Notes: generated by a model from the letters alone, not told the origin. 64,000 bases of DNA from Ceratotherium simum simum (GCF_000283155.1 NW_004454163.1:25054899-25118898); one strand, 5' to 3'; positions 10,461 to 22,405 are shown, counted from the stretch's first letter. Numbers and translations are program-made.

Positions 10461-11984
10461 TGACTGAGTATGAATCTGCCTGTCATTCACTAGTTTGCGG
10501 CCTCTGGTCTAGCAGAATGTTTCACTCCATATATAAAAGTAGAGTAATACTTGTAATACATGGAAAAATAATTGAAACAGTTAGCCTGTCCTTCAGAACA
10601 ATGGCAGAAAATAGACTCCCACAGCTCTATGCTCACTATGCCAGTAACTAGAGTCATTTCTAATCTACTCAGATCTGCCAGCAGCATCATATATAACATC
10701 ATGACCTGTCACATATGCATTATATAGTCGTATAACAAAACTGTACTAGAAGATAAATGAAATAATAACTTTCTGCCTAACTTAAATTTCTAAAAGACGC
10801 TGCTTTAGTCTTAGAAAAAGTTTACTTGAGCAGAAAGCAAAGATGGAATTAATAAACTCTGAGAATAGATTTAAAACATCCCTCTTATACTCGTGGCACA
10901 TCCTATCCTTTTCTTCCATCTCTCCTACACTTTCAACAGTTGAGTTTTGAGCCCCACCCTTGCTCCATAGGAACCCTTAGTGCATTTCTAGAAACCAAGT
11001 CCTTTTTTAGAGTTCCTCTTTTGAAGTTATTGCCCAATAAATATAAGTCATCTCCGTAATTATAACTTCCACACTATGAAGGTAGTACCAGCAAATTAGT
11101 GTGTAGCTATCTTGTACTTATTTACACTATATTACTGAAATGTCTTTGAGACTATGATTGAATTATTCTGACTTGGTAAGTTGGGCCTCCCATCGTGTGG
11201 TTGAATTAGTCCTATGTCTACCTAGGAGGAAATTTAGGGTTTTCTATCTGTCAGAATTGAGGGTTTCCTCTGTGTTTCAGACATTACTCTCATGTTTAGG
11301 AAATAAATTGGTTTTGAAAGGAGAGCATCATGTCATCATTATGGTGAAGTTCCTTGGCTTTCAGACAAGAAAGCTTTCACAGTCTCTGAATAGCTCTAAT
11401 AGTGGATTGGTTTTGAGGGGAGCTCTGAATACATCTTGGTTTTTCTCTAGCCGCTGGCCTTTTATTATATCCAAAATTCAAAATTTAAATGGGGAAAAAG
11501 GATGATCTATAAATAATTGTGAATTATTGTGACAATGGCAGTTGGGGTTAGCTTAGAGCAAGACATTTTTTTGGCTTTCAGACCACAACTCTCCTTGGTC
11601 TGATTTTTATTTTTTTACCAATTAATAAAATATTAGTTGAAAGTTTTGGAGTCTAACCCTTAATCTTGGTGTCTTCTTCTTGATGAGAGGCCAAGACCAT
11701 TCTGCTACACTCACTCCCTTCCTCAAATAGGATTTCTGGCTATATACAACATAGGTTATATACAAATAATTATAGCTATTATTCAACAATGTTACCATTT
11801 TCTGGCTATGGGATAGGGAAGAAACAGAACACAAGAAATGAGACTGTATGAACTATGGAGATACCACTTGGCCAGTTTTCACAGGGTGCATAGAGATGAT
11901 AACCACAAGTCTCCCAATATCACACCACAGAAGTCAGATCTATTGTGTCAAGAACATACGACAAGAGAAAGCGCAGTTGGCCGA
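10461..11984. other. Unassigned DNA, no gene recognised
   Basis: About 1.5 kb without a repeat I can name. A 115-codon plus-strand frame at 11158-11505 has no recognisable domain and its composition looks like translated AT-rich DNA. I do not call it a gene. Confidence 0.45.
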
Positions 11985-12400
11985 TAATTAATTGCCTTCC
12001 CCAGCCCCCATCCATCGTTTCTTCCTTTTAGAAGTAGAATTCTTTGGGTGCCTAGCTGGAGAAGATGTATTTCAGCCTCTTCGCAGCGGGGTGTGTTCAT
12101 GAGACTAAAATCACTGGATATGAGTGCAAGAGAGTTACATAACTTCTGGGTCAAATTCATAAAGGGGATCAGCTTGCTGTCTCTTTCCTTTTTCATGAGC
12201 CAGAAAGGATACTAGTGAGCTAGCTTTAATCATACAGATGTGAAGATCAGTCTGGACGGTGAAGCAACAAGATGGAAGGAGTCTAGTTGCCTGGATGACT
12301 TCATGGAGTTGAGCTGCTGTACTGGTCGTGGACCATCTGTTTCTTCACTGCTCTGTGAGAGATAAATGAATGTCTATCTTATTTACACTTTTAAACTTTC
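11985..12400 (+). mobile_element. Old MaLR/MLT1-like LTR
   Basis: The order 'ttctgggtcaaattcataaagggg', 'tgctgtctctttcctttttcatgagcc', 'gtgaagcaacaagatggaaggagtct', 'gagctgctgtactggtcgtgg', 'gctctgtgagagataaatgaatgtctatctt' parallels older MLT1 LTRs (...acttctgggtca..., ...agatggaaggagcctgg..., ...gtgagagaaataaacttctatcttg...). Strongly diverged; subfamily uncertain. Confidence 0.6.
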
Positions 12401-12514
12401 CATCATGTTTGAATTGATTATAGAAGCTTAGTCTATAGCCTAATTAATATAGCAAGGAATTTAAAAAACATTCTTTATTTACTTTTCACTATTTCTTCAA
12501 TTGCTAAAAGACTG

Positions 12515-12755
12515 GATACTACGGTGGCGAGATCAATGACGTATTAAAGCTAGATAGATCTGGGTTTGAATGCAAGCGCTGCAACTTTTTGAGCTACATG
12601 ATCTTGAACATGTTATTTAGTGTCCTTAAGCCTCAGTTTCCTTATCTTTGAAGAGGGCATATTAATCTATCTTATAGGGCTTCTGTAAATTCAACAATGT
12701 CTTTAAAATTTCTGCCACATAGTGGGTATATAATATAACGATTATGCTTGAATTA
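12515..12755 (+). repeat. MIR SINE, nearly full length
   Basis: Sense order: 'tagatctgggtttgaatgc', 'gatcttgaacatgttatttag', 'taagcctcagtttccttatc', 'catattaatctatcttatagggcttctg', 'tctgccacatagtgggtatata'. Confidence 0.85.
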
Positions 12756-12959
12756 TCAATTAGCATTGCTCCTCAAATGTGATAATGGTATAGTGATTAT
12801 ATTTTATTAAAAGGGTCCTTATCATTTAAGGACATACACTGAAATGTTTACAAAAGAAATTAAAAACAAAAAACACAAAAACTAAGCATCCACCATAATT
12901 GATTTCTCAGTCTCCGTTTTCTATCTCAGCCAGGCTTACCATCTTCTAGCTTCTAGATT

Positions 12960-14330
12960 TAGCTTCCTAAAATGTTAGTTTTTAATTTTTTAAATATTGC
13001 TTTGTTTATTTTCTTATTACTGAGTTTTGAGAGTTCTTTATAGATTCTACATAAATGTCTATTATCAGATATGAGATCTACAAATATTTTTTCCCAGTAC
13101 ATGGCTTGTCTTTTCATTCTCTTAATGGTATCATTCAAAGAGCAGGTGTTTTTAATTTTGGTGAAGTCCAATTTATCATTTTTTGCTTTTATGTATTGTA
13201 TTTTTGGTGTGTATGTCTAAGAAAGTTATACTTAACCCGAGTCACAGAAATTTCTGCTGTATTTTCTTCTAGCAGTTTTATGTTTTCAAGTTTCATATTT
13301 ATTTGTATGATCCATTTTGAGTTCATTTTTACGTATAATATGTATTCAATTGTTACAGCACCATTTGTTGAAAACTAGTCTTTCTCCATTGAAGTACTTT
13401 TGCACCTTTGTCAAAAAATAATTGATAGCAAATATGTGGGTCTATTTCTGGACTTTCTTTTCTGTTCCATTGATCCACTTATGTATAATTATACCCATTC
13501 CACCCTGTCTTGAAAACAGTAGCTTTATAAACAGGCCTTGAGATGAGGTAGTGTAAGTCCTCCAACTTTGTTCTTTTTTAAAGTTGTTTTGGCTATTCTA
13601 GGCCTTTTCCATTTTCATATGGATTATGGAATCAGTTTTTCAATTTCTACAAAAAACCCTGCTGTAATTTTGATTTGGATTGCGTTGAGTCTATACATCA
13701 ACTTGGGGAGAATTGAGATCTTAACAATATTGAGTTTTCAGATCCATTGTAATAGTATCTCTCTCCATTTATTTATATTTAGGTTTTCTTTTATTTCTTT
13801 CAAATAGTTTGGTGGTTTTAGTGCACAAATCTTACACATCATTTGTTAGATTCACCTCTAAGTATTTCAGATTTTTTTATGCCATTGTAAATGCTATTTT
13901 TAAAACTTCGATTTCTGATTTTTTCATTGCTAGTGTATAGAAACTTAATTGATTTTATATATGTATCTTCTAGTCTGTAACTTTGCTAGACTCATGTATT
14001 GGCAGCTTTCTTATAGATTCTACAGGATTTTCTGCAGGAATGATCACATCATCTGTGAATAAAGACAGTTTTACTTCTTCCTTTGCAATCTGGATTCCTC
14101 TTATTTCTTTTCTCCTTGTGCAGACTAGGCATCCAGTATAATCTTGAATAGAAGTGGTAAAGGAGGACATCTTTGTCACGCTCCTGGTCTTTGGGGAAAG
14201 CATTTAGTCGTTCAACGTTTACTATGTTGTTAGCCATGGTTTTTTTTGTAGATACCCTTTATTAGGTTGAGAAAATTCACTACTATTGCTAGTTTGCTGA
14301 GAGTTTAATGAGGAATGGATACTGGATTTT
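12960..14330 (-). mobile_element. LINE-1 ORF2 fragment (antisense), reverse transcriptase to C-terminus
   Basis: The plus strand reads as the reverse complement of LINE-1 ORF2 and its 3' end: 'gagttctttatagattctac', 'catggcttgtcttttcattctctta', 'agcaccatttgttgaaaac', 'ttgttttggctattctagg', 'gattgcgttgagtctatac', 'gggaaagcatttagtcgttc'. It runs from the 3' side of ORF2 at the left into the reverse transcriptase core at the right. Multiple stops and frameshifts make it dead. It abuts an oppositely oriented LINE-1 fragment at about 14335. Confidence 0.92.
13970..14203 (-). pseudogene. LINE-1 ORF2 reverse-transcriptase remnant
   Basis: This 77-codon frame retains the catalytic-core neighbourhood of LINE-1 reverse transcriptase. 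The motif usually written FADD is present as FTDD at residues 49-52 (14048-14059), preceded by KEEVKLSL and followed by a recognisable '[10 protein letters not shown]' segment. The two aspartates that bind metal are still there, but the frame is closed on both sides by mutations, so it encodes no enzyme. In a live element ORF2p nicks the target DNA and copies RNA from the nick. Confidence 0.85.
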
Positions 14331-14334
14331 TAAA

Positions 14335-15620
14335 AATGCTACCAAGAAACATAAAAGAAGAACTGAAAAAAACAAAAAGCATTTTTTTCTTATAGGAAAA
14401 CTCAACGTCAAAAATATGCTAATTTTTATAAGTTAATCTTATATTTATCTCAATCTCAATAAATATACAAACAGGATTTATTTTAGAACTAAATGTAATA
14501 AACTAAAGTTTATATGAAAAAATGAATTGGCAAGAATAGTCAAAAAAATCAAAATAGTCAAAAATTTGGGGAGAAAACAGCGTAATTAAGGAAGACTAGG
14601 TTTACCAGTGACCAATTCAATGATACAATGATAAATCACAATGATTAAAACATTATGGTTCTGGCACATGAGTAGGCTAAGCTCTCTTCTGGAGAAAGCA
14701 GCATATTGACTGCTAGTGGGAATATAAATGCTTACAATTTACGTGGAGGGCAAAATAGCAATATCAATCAAAATTTTAAAAGCATATACTGTCTGATCCA
14801 GCAACTCTACTTCTAGATATTTATTCTACAGACGCACTTCCACAGATATGAAATAATTCATAATCAAAAGTATTCACTATAGTATTTTTAATAAGAATTG
14901 GTTAGAAACAATGTGAATTTCAATGATGGGGGACAGGTTTTAAAAGGTAAACTGAGGCATGTTAAAAATTTTAAGACTTCATTTGAGCAAAAATCAATTG
15001 GAATGGGGCAGTGCCAAACCGGAAGTGGTTGGGAGCTATCCACCGAAAGGAGCTCAGGGAGAGACTTTTACAGAGAAAAGGCAGAAGCAAAGTAAGGAAA
15101 TGATTGATTGGCAACAGCTTAAAGCCTAGTTGGCTGTTTGTGATTGGTTGTCCTTAGATTTCAATTTCATAACCTTGAGGCATTTACAGGCTCAGTGCTT
15201 ACATAGGCTGCCGGAATATTAGAGCTGCCTCAGTAATGGCCCCCATGTTTAATTAATTTAACACAGGTTAAGTGAATTATGGTAAATCCATGCAATGGAA
15301 TTCTAAGCACCTGTTAAAAACAATGAGTCTATTCCATATGTAACACTATAGCTAAGAAACATTGTCAAGTGAAAAAAAAATGGGCATAAGGAAACATGTA
15401 TAATATGCTACCATTTGTGAAAAACAAAAGAATATGCATACTTATATACTTATATGTGTGAAGATTGTCCCTGGAAGAGTACAGAAGAAAACAAGGAATA
15501 GTTGTTACCTCTGGTGAGGGGATCTAGGTGGTTGAAGGATTAATCTATCACAGAACATTTGTCTGCTTCTCTTGAATTTTGTGTCATATGCGTGCTTTAT
15601 CTAAGCAAAAAAGAAGATCA
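14335..15620 (+). mobile_element. LINE-1 ORF2 3' part and 3'UTR (sense), interrupted
   Basis: Sense motifs: 'gactgctagtgggaatataaatg', 'tctgatccagcaactctacttctagatattta', then after an interruption 'gtaaatccatgcaatggaattctaa', 'gtataatatgctaccatttgtg', 'gttgttacctctggtgagggg', 'cttctcttgaattttgtgtcat'. This matches the end of an old LINE-1 (L1M/L1ME-like). It overlaps in element coordinates with the adjacent antisense fragment, so the pair is two insertions rather than one twin-primed copy. Confidence 0.85.
14940..15262. mobile_element. Unassigned 0.32 kb insertion within LINE-1, with short direct repeats
   Basis: LINE-1 sequence is cleanly split: 'gatgggggacaggtt' before and 'acaggttaagtgaattatgg' after. 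The 7-bp ACAGGTT occurs at 14933-14939 and 15263-15269, as expected for a target-site duplication. The insert ('aaactgaggcatgttaaaaatttt', 'aaaccggaagtgg', 'gaaaggagctcagggagagac', 'ctgtttgtgattggttg') is a repeat type I have seen but cannot name. An LTR or a DNA element are both possible. Confidence 0.6.
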
Positions 15621-15624
15621 TTTA

Positions 15625-16920
15625 AATTAATAGGCTAAAGAGTAATATTCACATTAGGCTACATTATATTACTCTTCATTTATTGTGTATCTCAGAATAT
15701 TAGAAAACTATGTGTATAAACTGCCTTGATATTTTATTGATTTGTTTTTAGTATAAATGATCATCTTATGCTCTATCTGGGGCATGTAAGTTGACCTTTG
15801 CTCTCCAAAGGGCATGTTAGGTCTTGTTCATTTCCATAACTTCATTAACCTTATTAAAACTGCTTAATAGTGGGTTATCGAAACCATCATATTGGCTAGT
15901 CTTATGACAAGACCTCAATGATCTGAACCCTTGTATGTAAGTCAACCATATTTCAACAATGTTTTAATATTAAACGTGTACTCTGCACTGTAAGGCAAAT
16001 TAAAATCTCAAAGTATTTTCACCATCTTTCAATCCTCATCCACAGTGTATTCCTGTGGAACACTGTACTGTCCCCATTAGGAGTTGAGATGCATCTGGCT
16101 CTCAGGGGAAGGTCTCCCCTGAGCTGAAACACAAAACTGAGGGGAGCCCTGTTCGCTCGTGTGGATGTCATGGAGCCGCCTCCCTTAGAATTACAGGGAG
16201 ATTGATTTCCACAGTGGCCAAGTGTAAACAAAATTTTTTGCTCCCCTGAGAATAGCCCCCAAAAGGAAGTAATTCATGGAAAAGGTAATTACCAATTAAA
16301 TAGTAAACGTGCTACTTGGCCTGTACGAAGAATTAAAAAATATTTACACTTCAAAAAGAAGCAATTAGTGATAGCTGATTCACTAAGGAAGGTGCCAGAC
16401 CAGGACAGAGGAAAGTGTGTAAATAGATAAAGACAGAGAGATTTATTATTAAATTAAAGTCCCTTAATTACTGCAAATGGTAAATATGCAGTTTTCTGAC
16501 ATTTAAATGATGCTTTTCACCAAAATGAAAATGAATTGTCCACCTTGGGTTCCCACTTCTTAGGTAGGATGTAAATGTCAGCCTTAAATTAAAGTTAACT
16601 AGTTTCTGCTACACATTAAAAAAAATTTAATTAGAATCAATAAATCATATTTAAAAAAATTGAAGTCAAAGTGTTCTAGTCCAAACATTCAGCCCGTTCT
16701 CTAAAAGGAAGGAAATGGTCGAAGATTCCCTCAAGTTTGGGTCTAAGGGGAGACTGCCTCCAAGCGCTGTCTGTGAGCCAAGAGCAGGGGAGGGGAACAA
16801 GTGCAGATCCCCAGGGAGAGCCCGTGCCTTTTATCCTGCCCCCTCTTCCTCTGCCATTCGATGTCCCCATGTGATTAAAGGGTTGTTTCCTGAATTAGAA
16901 GTGCATTTCTCTTTAGAATA
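15625..16920. other. Unassigned AT-rich DNA
   Basis: No gene recognised. The span 16240-16680 has dense homeobox-like AT motifs (ttaattactgcaaatgg, catttaaatgatgc, aatttaattag) without transposon hallmarks, a texture seen in conserved non-coding elements. A 120-codon frame at 16715-17077 runs into a MIR and has no recognisable domain. Confidence 0.4.
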
Positions 16921-16924
16921 TAAT

Positions 16925-17130
16925 ATAGCTACCTTTTATGAATCACCTACTGTGTACCAAGAGCTTAACATTTATTTCCTTATTTCAGTCTCAAAAGAGC
17001 CCTCCAAAGTAAGTTTTCTGATCGTTATTTTGTACAACCCAGATAGGATGCTGACTGTCTCAGGTCAAGAGTCTTAGACAGAGTTGGGATTCAAACTCAG
17101 GTCTTGTCACAATACCATACTGCCACCATT
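16925..17130 (-). repeat. MIR SINE fragment (antisense)
   Basis: 'gaatcacctactgtgtaccaagagctta', 'cctccaaagtaagttttctgatc', 'agacagagttgggattcaaactcagg' follow the antisense MIR order. Confidence 0.75.
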
Positions 17131-17295
17131 AAAAAAGCAAAAATAAATTAAGAGAGAACAATAATAATAAACAAAATTTTTTAAAAATCTACTCTTAATC
17201 ACAGATTTAGAGAGCTTCGTTGTCATTCTAGAGTGTTCCTGGCTGTGTAGTCTCCAAACTTTTAGCCCTGAGAGTCTAGAAGCTACTCACTATCC

Positions 17296-17528
17296 TTTTT
17301 TTTTTTTTTTTTTTGAGAGGAAGATCAGCCCTGAGCTAACATCCATGCCAATCCTCCTCTTTTTTGCTGAGGAAGACTGGCCCTGGGCTAACACCTGTGC
17401 CTATCTTCCTCCACTGTATATGGGATGCCACCACAGCATGGCCTGACAAGTGGCGCCTCAGGGGTCCAAACCAGGGCCGCCAACAGCGGAGTGAGCGCAC
17501 TTAACCACTATGCCACAGGGCCAGACCC
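17296..17528 (-). mobile_element. ERE SINE, full length (antisense), with 10-bp target-site duplication
   Basis: A T run (the A tail) is followed by two 'gaggaaga..gccctg.gctaac' modules, then 'catatgggatgccaccacagcatgg'-like sequence, and ends with 'accactatgccacagggccagacccc', the reverse complement of the tRNA-like head. Direct repeats ctcactatcc (17286-17295) and ctcaatatcc (17529-17538), one mismatch, mark the ends. Confidence 0.93.
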
Positions 17529-17539
17529 CTCAATATCCT

Positions 17540-19215
17540 TAAAAATTTTTTTTTTCTGCTTAAATTCAACAAAGTTTGTTTCTATTGTTTGCCACTAAGC
17601 ATCCTGAAAGCTTAGTTTTGGTCCTCCACTTCCTGCTTTAACTCTTCCATGTCTTCACTGAACTCCAGAAATACTTACAGTAACTCTGCGTGTGTTTATT
17701 GAGTGACAGGCACTGTGCTATGCATGAGGGGATCATAAACTTATGAACATGAGTCTTTCCAACTGTTCTCCTCCTGAACTGGGTATCAGTTAAGAAATAA
17801 GGTACAGTGATCAAATCATTTGAAAACACTACTAAACCTTGTTCACCAGGTTTCTTTTTCTGCAAGACTTCTCAGAGCCTTTAAAATATACTAATGTGCA
17901 CTGGGAATCTTAAAAAAGAGAGATAATATGTAGCAATTTCAAAATTTATATGATGTGGAATCTTTTTTTTTTTTTTAAATAGGCATGAGGAAAGGGCAAA
18001 AGGCAGAAGGCAGTGGGGAAAGAGCTGGACTCTGGGAAGGCAGATCAGGAAAGTCAAAGCTTTTAAAAATGTTTCCTTCAAGTTACTGTCGCATGCAACA
18101 TGTAGCAAAAACTCCCCAAAAAGAAATCTTACAGACTATTCTTAAATCATAGCATACTGGGATCTCAGTATGCCTCATTTTTAATACATTCAACATTTCA
18201 ATAAAACAGAAGTAAGAAACGGCTATAAGTTACAGACTAGAGTCCAGTGTGGAAATCCACTTGCCTCCTGAGTTTATACCAAGAAGGTCTACAAGATGCT
18301 AGTCATCATCAGAAGCAAAATAACAAATCTTATCTTACATGTAGTGCATCTACAATTGAAATATTTCAGGGGCTGTTCTGATATGTCTACCTCAAGGAAG
18401 AGATAAAAAGCTGGAGGAGAATGAGAAGACGGTAATTAGAAATGTCAAGAGTGTAGAGCAACTTTATGCGAGGCATAAATGAAAAAAATATTTAGAGGAG
18501 AAAGAAAGTTAAAAGAAGACCAAAGTTTATATACCAGTATTTATAAAGTACTTGTTATATGCAGGCCTTGTACTAAAATAAAATCCTGAAGACATGGATA
18601 GTGGAACATTGGTTTTCACATTAAATCCCAGAATAGGAAAGTTGCTCCTCTTATATTATTTCTTGAAGCTTGAAGGAATTGTTTTAGGGAAAATAAAAAG
18701 AAACCCTTATTTACACAAACCAATCTATACATAAAAAAACCACTTTCCTGAAGGATTTGTCAAAGTGTGTTCTATGATATTAATAGGTCTCAAATAAAAA
18801 AAGAATTCCATGAGTCACCCATTTTGCATTCTGTTTCAGTGACTTTGATATGCTACAGAGCATCATGACTCTCTACCAGAATATACAGTATTTTGCAAAC
18901 TTCTCTGCTCATATAGTGTTGTTTTGAGACCATATCATCTTGTATAAATGTTGATTCAAGGAATACGTTTTGGAAAATGTTCTTAGAGATAATAAGTACA
19001 GAACAGTCCAAAGCGGAATTTAGTGAGATTTTAATAGATCATTAACCTGTGAGTTTGAGGACCTAAAGGAAAATTACCTCTCTTTGATTTTAGGTTAGGC
19101 TTTTAAATGTTCCCAATGGATTAGAAATTGGGTATATATTTAGATTCTTTTATGTATCACTGAAATCTAAGGGGAAAAATACATTTTAAAAATGTTAACA
19201 ACTCACCTAATGCAT
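17540..19215. other. Unassigned DNA
   Basis: No gene seen. A weak antisense L2-like piece lies near 17690-17760 ('tgtttattgagtgacaggcactgtgc'). Poly(T) occurs at about 17962-17976. A possible old repeat ('gtgtgttctatgatattaatagg') near 18755-18970 is too diverged to name. Confidence 0.45.
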
Positions 19216-19219
19216 TTAC

Positions 19220-19395
19220 CCACACTCTATCACTTAGTATGCTAACAATAGTCTTTTTTAGGTAGATGTTATTAAACTGTGATTCAGAGAGTGCCAGTTA
19301 TTTCCCCAAGATCACATAGTTTGTAAGTGGAGGATGAGAACCTAATCCCAGGACTTTTGATTGCACATTTTGTATTCTTTCCATTACAATCACTC
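19220..19395 (-). repeat. MIR SINE fragment (antisense)
   Basis: 'ggtagatgttattaaactgtgattcagagag', 'tttccccaagatcacatagtttgtaagtgg', 'aacctaatcccaggacttttg' follow the antisense MIR order. Confidence 0.78.
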
Positions 19396-19399
19396 TTCA

Positions 19400-20660
19400 T
19401 AAGATTAAAGAAGAGAATGTATAGCTTTTATGCTAGTTCAGAACTTGCCCTGGAATTGTATTTATTGCAATACCTTGATGTATGTTAGAGAAACCCAAAT
19501 TTTCCTGCGGTCAGTTTAGATACCGCTTAAGTCTTGCCTCAATACAGGCAATATATAATACGTACATAATACATAATACAGTATTTCATTCTCAGCTATA
19601 CACAAGAAGTATCATAGAATTTGAACAATAAGTGATTATTACTGGAGTGCTGAATACACTGACACATTCCTGGGAGGAAACACAGATCTGCCTCCTTTTA
19701 TTGTGTTTAACAAAACCCAAAACTACTTCCACAAAGCAAATTTTTCCCTTTTAACTTTTAAACCCATGTGCACTTTAAAGGAAATTTAATGCACATGTTT
19801 CTAAATCATTTGCACTTAATTCATGAAATGTTTGGTAAGGGCTGTTTGATTTGCTAGACGCCTTGGGACACTTTTGTTTATAGGATTTTAAAGCCCTTCT
19901 CTCCTTGAACTAGCAAGTCTCATCTTGTAAGGCTCTCCACTAAATTTAAGCCACAAAGGACTCAAACTCAGGATCCCTAATCTTGAATTTCCCAGGGAAC
20001 ATCTCCCAGGTGATCCTTTAAAGGTCAATCTTTCCTTGGCTTCTGTGCCATAATGCAATATCACAAAAGTATAACTCTATCCCTGCCTTTAGACTCGTCC
20101 TTTTTGCTGTGGACACAGACAATCTCTGTTGAAGCTAGGCCTCCTTGCCTTTGCAGGATTAACCATAAAACATCTTGTCATTGAAATCAATTTTCCACTT
20201 CTTCAACATTCTTCCTAATTTTCTTTCCAAAGTTTCCTGAAAAAAGTTAGTCATGTCTGTAGCCAACATGATTGGCTATTGATGCCTCAATTCCTTCTAA
20301 AACTCCCATTCTTGCTTCTAAGCCTACAATAAAATAGCATAAAAGGAGGAAAGAAAAAGAAAACCGTGTGATCTTGCTACTTACCAGAAAAATGAGAACT
20401 GAATTTCTTGTTAGATAATTGAGAGTTCAATGTCTTTCATGATCAAGCGTGTTCAGAAGGTCTAGGGCAAGCTGCCTCAGGATGTAGCAGTAATAATAAT
20501 TGTATTAAAAGTAGCTATGAGTTTGAGTTGCTGGTGTAGTTTGCTAATAATTAGTAAGGATCCTTGCTATACCATTTTTATAAGGTTCTTTGCCAAAATT
20601 CTTTAGACAATTCTTCAAGAGTACAATGATCATTAATCAATGTTAACATTAATTAATAAT
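19400..20660. other. Unassigned DNA
   Basis: No gene or nameable repeat. A short (taca/taata)-rich patch lies at about 19550-19580. Confidence 0.5.
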
Positions 20661-20664
20661 GTCA

Positions 20665-20775
20665 CAAATAAAAACTAATATTTATTTACTATGTGCTAGA
20701 AACTGTAGTATCTCATTTTGTCCTCATAGTTACCTTATGAGGTAGATGGTATTATCATGCCTGTGCATTATTGTG
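20665..20775 (-). repeat. MIR SINE fragment (antisense)
   Basis: 'aatatttatttactatgtgctagaaactg', 'atctcattttgtcctcatagttaccttatgaggtagatgg' match the antisense MIR 3' region. Confidence 0.7.
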
Positions 20776-20779
20776 GCCA

Positions 20780-21590
20780 GAAATTCCACCAGAATGCCTA
20801 GACTTGGTCTCTTGCATAAAAATATGTTATTATCTTCATTAAGGAACAAAAGACTTTTTGTAAAAGACTGGTCCCCACTCTTAGAAGTTTTTTCTCCAAG
20901 GCAATAACTTTAAATAATTTTAAAGAAGTTATTTCTTTAAAATTGTTAGAAGGGTCCATCTAGAGGAAGTGTTGACAGATTTCTCAAGATATTTGCTGAG
21001 GATCAGGAAAATTTACAATAGGAAGGCAGAGAATAGGCTAGAAGAAAAAAAGATGAAGTAGTTTGAATAGATAAACAGTATGTTCTCAAATTATTTTTTA
21101 GCATACTGCTGGTCGTTCATTAATCCATTATTTGTGGCCAATTTAGACTCCTCCCAATTTCCCTTCCTTTGCTCCAACACATTCTAGTGTGCTGGGGAAA
21201 ATGAGATCATCCTTGCTTAGCTAATTTGCCAACTTGTTTTGAATGGGGTATGCAAGCAGAGGGGAGGAGCTGAATTGCAGAGGCTGCAGGGAGGTGGACA
21301 TTTTAGAGGCTGTAGGGAAAGCAAGGTGGTAAGAGATGAGAAATTGGTTGAGAAAACCAAATTTTGGGGAAAGACCAGAGAAATCTGATCAGGAATAAGA
21401 CTTTTGTGTTCTAGGAGGTGTTTGATGTGAATCTTCTTCCCACCTCTACAGGAGACATTAAGGAAAAACTTTTCGTCTGATACATTACGGAGATGGAGCT
21501 TTAGAGTGTGCTTGTGAGCTGAATTCTTCTTTAAACCCCAGGGTAAGAATAGAGGTTGCTCAGACTGAACTACAAGTACAGGAATTACAA
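20780..21590. other. Unassigned DNA with a small perfect inverted repeat
   Basis: No gene recognised. At 20916-20944 two 12-bp arms (aattttaaagaa / ttctttaaaatt) are separated by a 5-base loop. The minus-strand 137-codon frame at 21217-21630 has no recognisable domain and its 5' end runs into the neighbouring L2. Confidence 0.5.
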
Positions 21591-21596
21591 ATTCAG

Positions 21597-21945
21597 TTAA
21601 CATATTTATTAAGTGTCTACTCTGTATCATGGTCTGTGCTAGATACTGGGGATACTGTGTGAATAAAACTTTATGTCCCCAAGAAATTTACAGTCATGTG
21701 AGAAATGTGGGCACATATATAGGCAAATTTAATACAGCATATGAAGGGTTAAGAAGAGGTAAATACGGGGTGCTTGGGGACATCAGTGGAGGAGCCTATC
21801 CCACAGTAACAGAGAAATACAGGAAATGCAAACTTCGATGGCAGGAAAGTGAGACAGACTCTGTATCTACATGGGAAGACTGTCTGAAGACTAAGAAAGT
21901 GGTGATGGGTTTGGAGGCCTGTGGGGACTGAAGTTTTTAAATTCC
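21597..21945 (-). repeat. L2 LINE fragment (antisense)
   Basis: Starts 'atttattaagtgtctactctg' then 'ctagatactggggatactgtg', 'ccaagaaatttacagtcatgtg', the reverse complement of an L2 3' end. The remainder keeps the order of antisense L2. The 100-codon frame at 21629-21931 is repeat-derived. Confidence 0.68.
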
Positions 21946-21949
21946 CATC

Positions 21950-22400
21950 TTGGAGAATCAGAGAGAATAACTAGAGATAGATGTGAGAATTGCTGCCAGC
22001 CCAAAAAGAAGGCTTAGTTGATATGTGGCACAAATCTGCACTCTTTTCTAACATTTTCAGCAGTCTTTAGCAACCACAGAGTAGATTTGCAAAATGATGT
22101 CTCTCACCTTGTTGGTTAAAAAGTGCTTTTAATAGGAATTTTCCATGTGCCAGGAGAGGATATGGATGGATTAGGCCATGAATTAGGAGTAGGAAAGGCT
22201 GGTTTGTTTTCCTTATGTTTCCTTATAAATCATGATGGAGACCAAGGGATTTTAGGCTGAGGATTGCCCCATTAAAGCAGAATTCTGAAAGCACACTCAT
22301 CTCTTCCTTGGTCTATAACCCAACACCATAAAGTCACATGATTCAACACTGACCAAGAAACAAAAATATCTGCTCATTGTGTTTATAAGGATTTTCATCA
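21950..22400. other. Unassigned DNA
   Basis: No gene or named repeat seen. Confidence 0.5.
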
Positions 22401-22405
22401 CTCCC

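Noticed and set aside
11158..11505. 115-codon open frame, plus strand
   Set aside because: No recognisable domain and no convincing exon boundaries; length is within chance expectation.
12960..15620. Twin-priming inversion of a single LINE-1
   Set aside because: Both halves include the same ORF2 region, which twin priming does not produce.
16715..17077. 120-codon open frame, plus strand
   Set aside because: Its second half lies in an antisense MIR and no domain is visible.
21217..21630. 137-codon open frame, minus strand
   Set aside because: The translation is leucine/serine/proline-rich with no domain, and its 5' end lies in an antisense L2 end. Likely chance.
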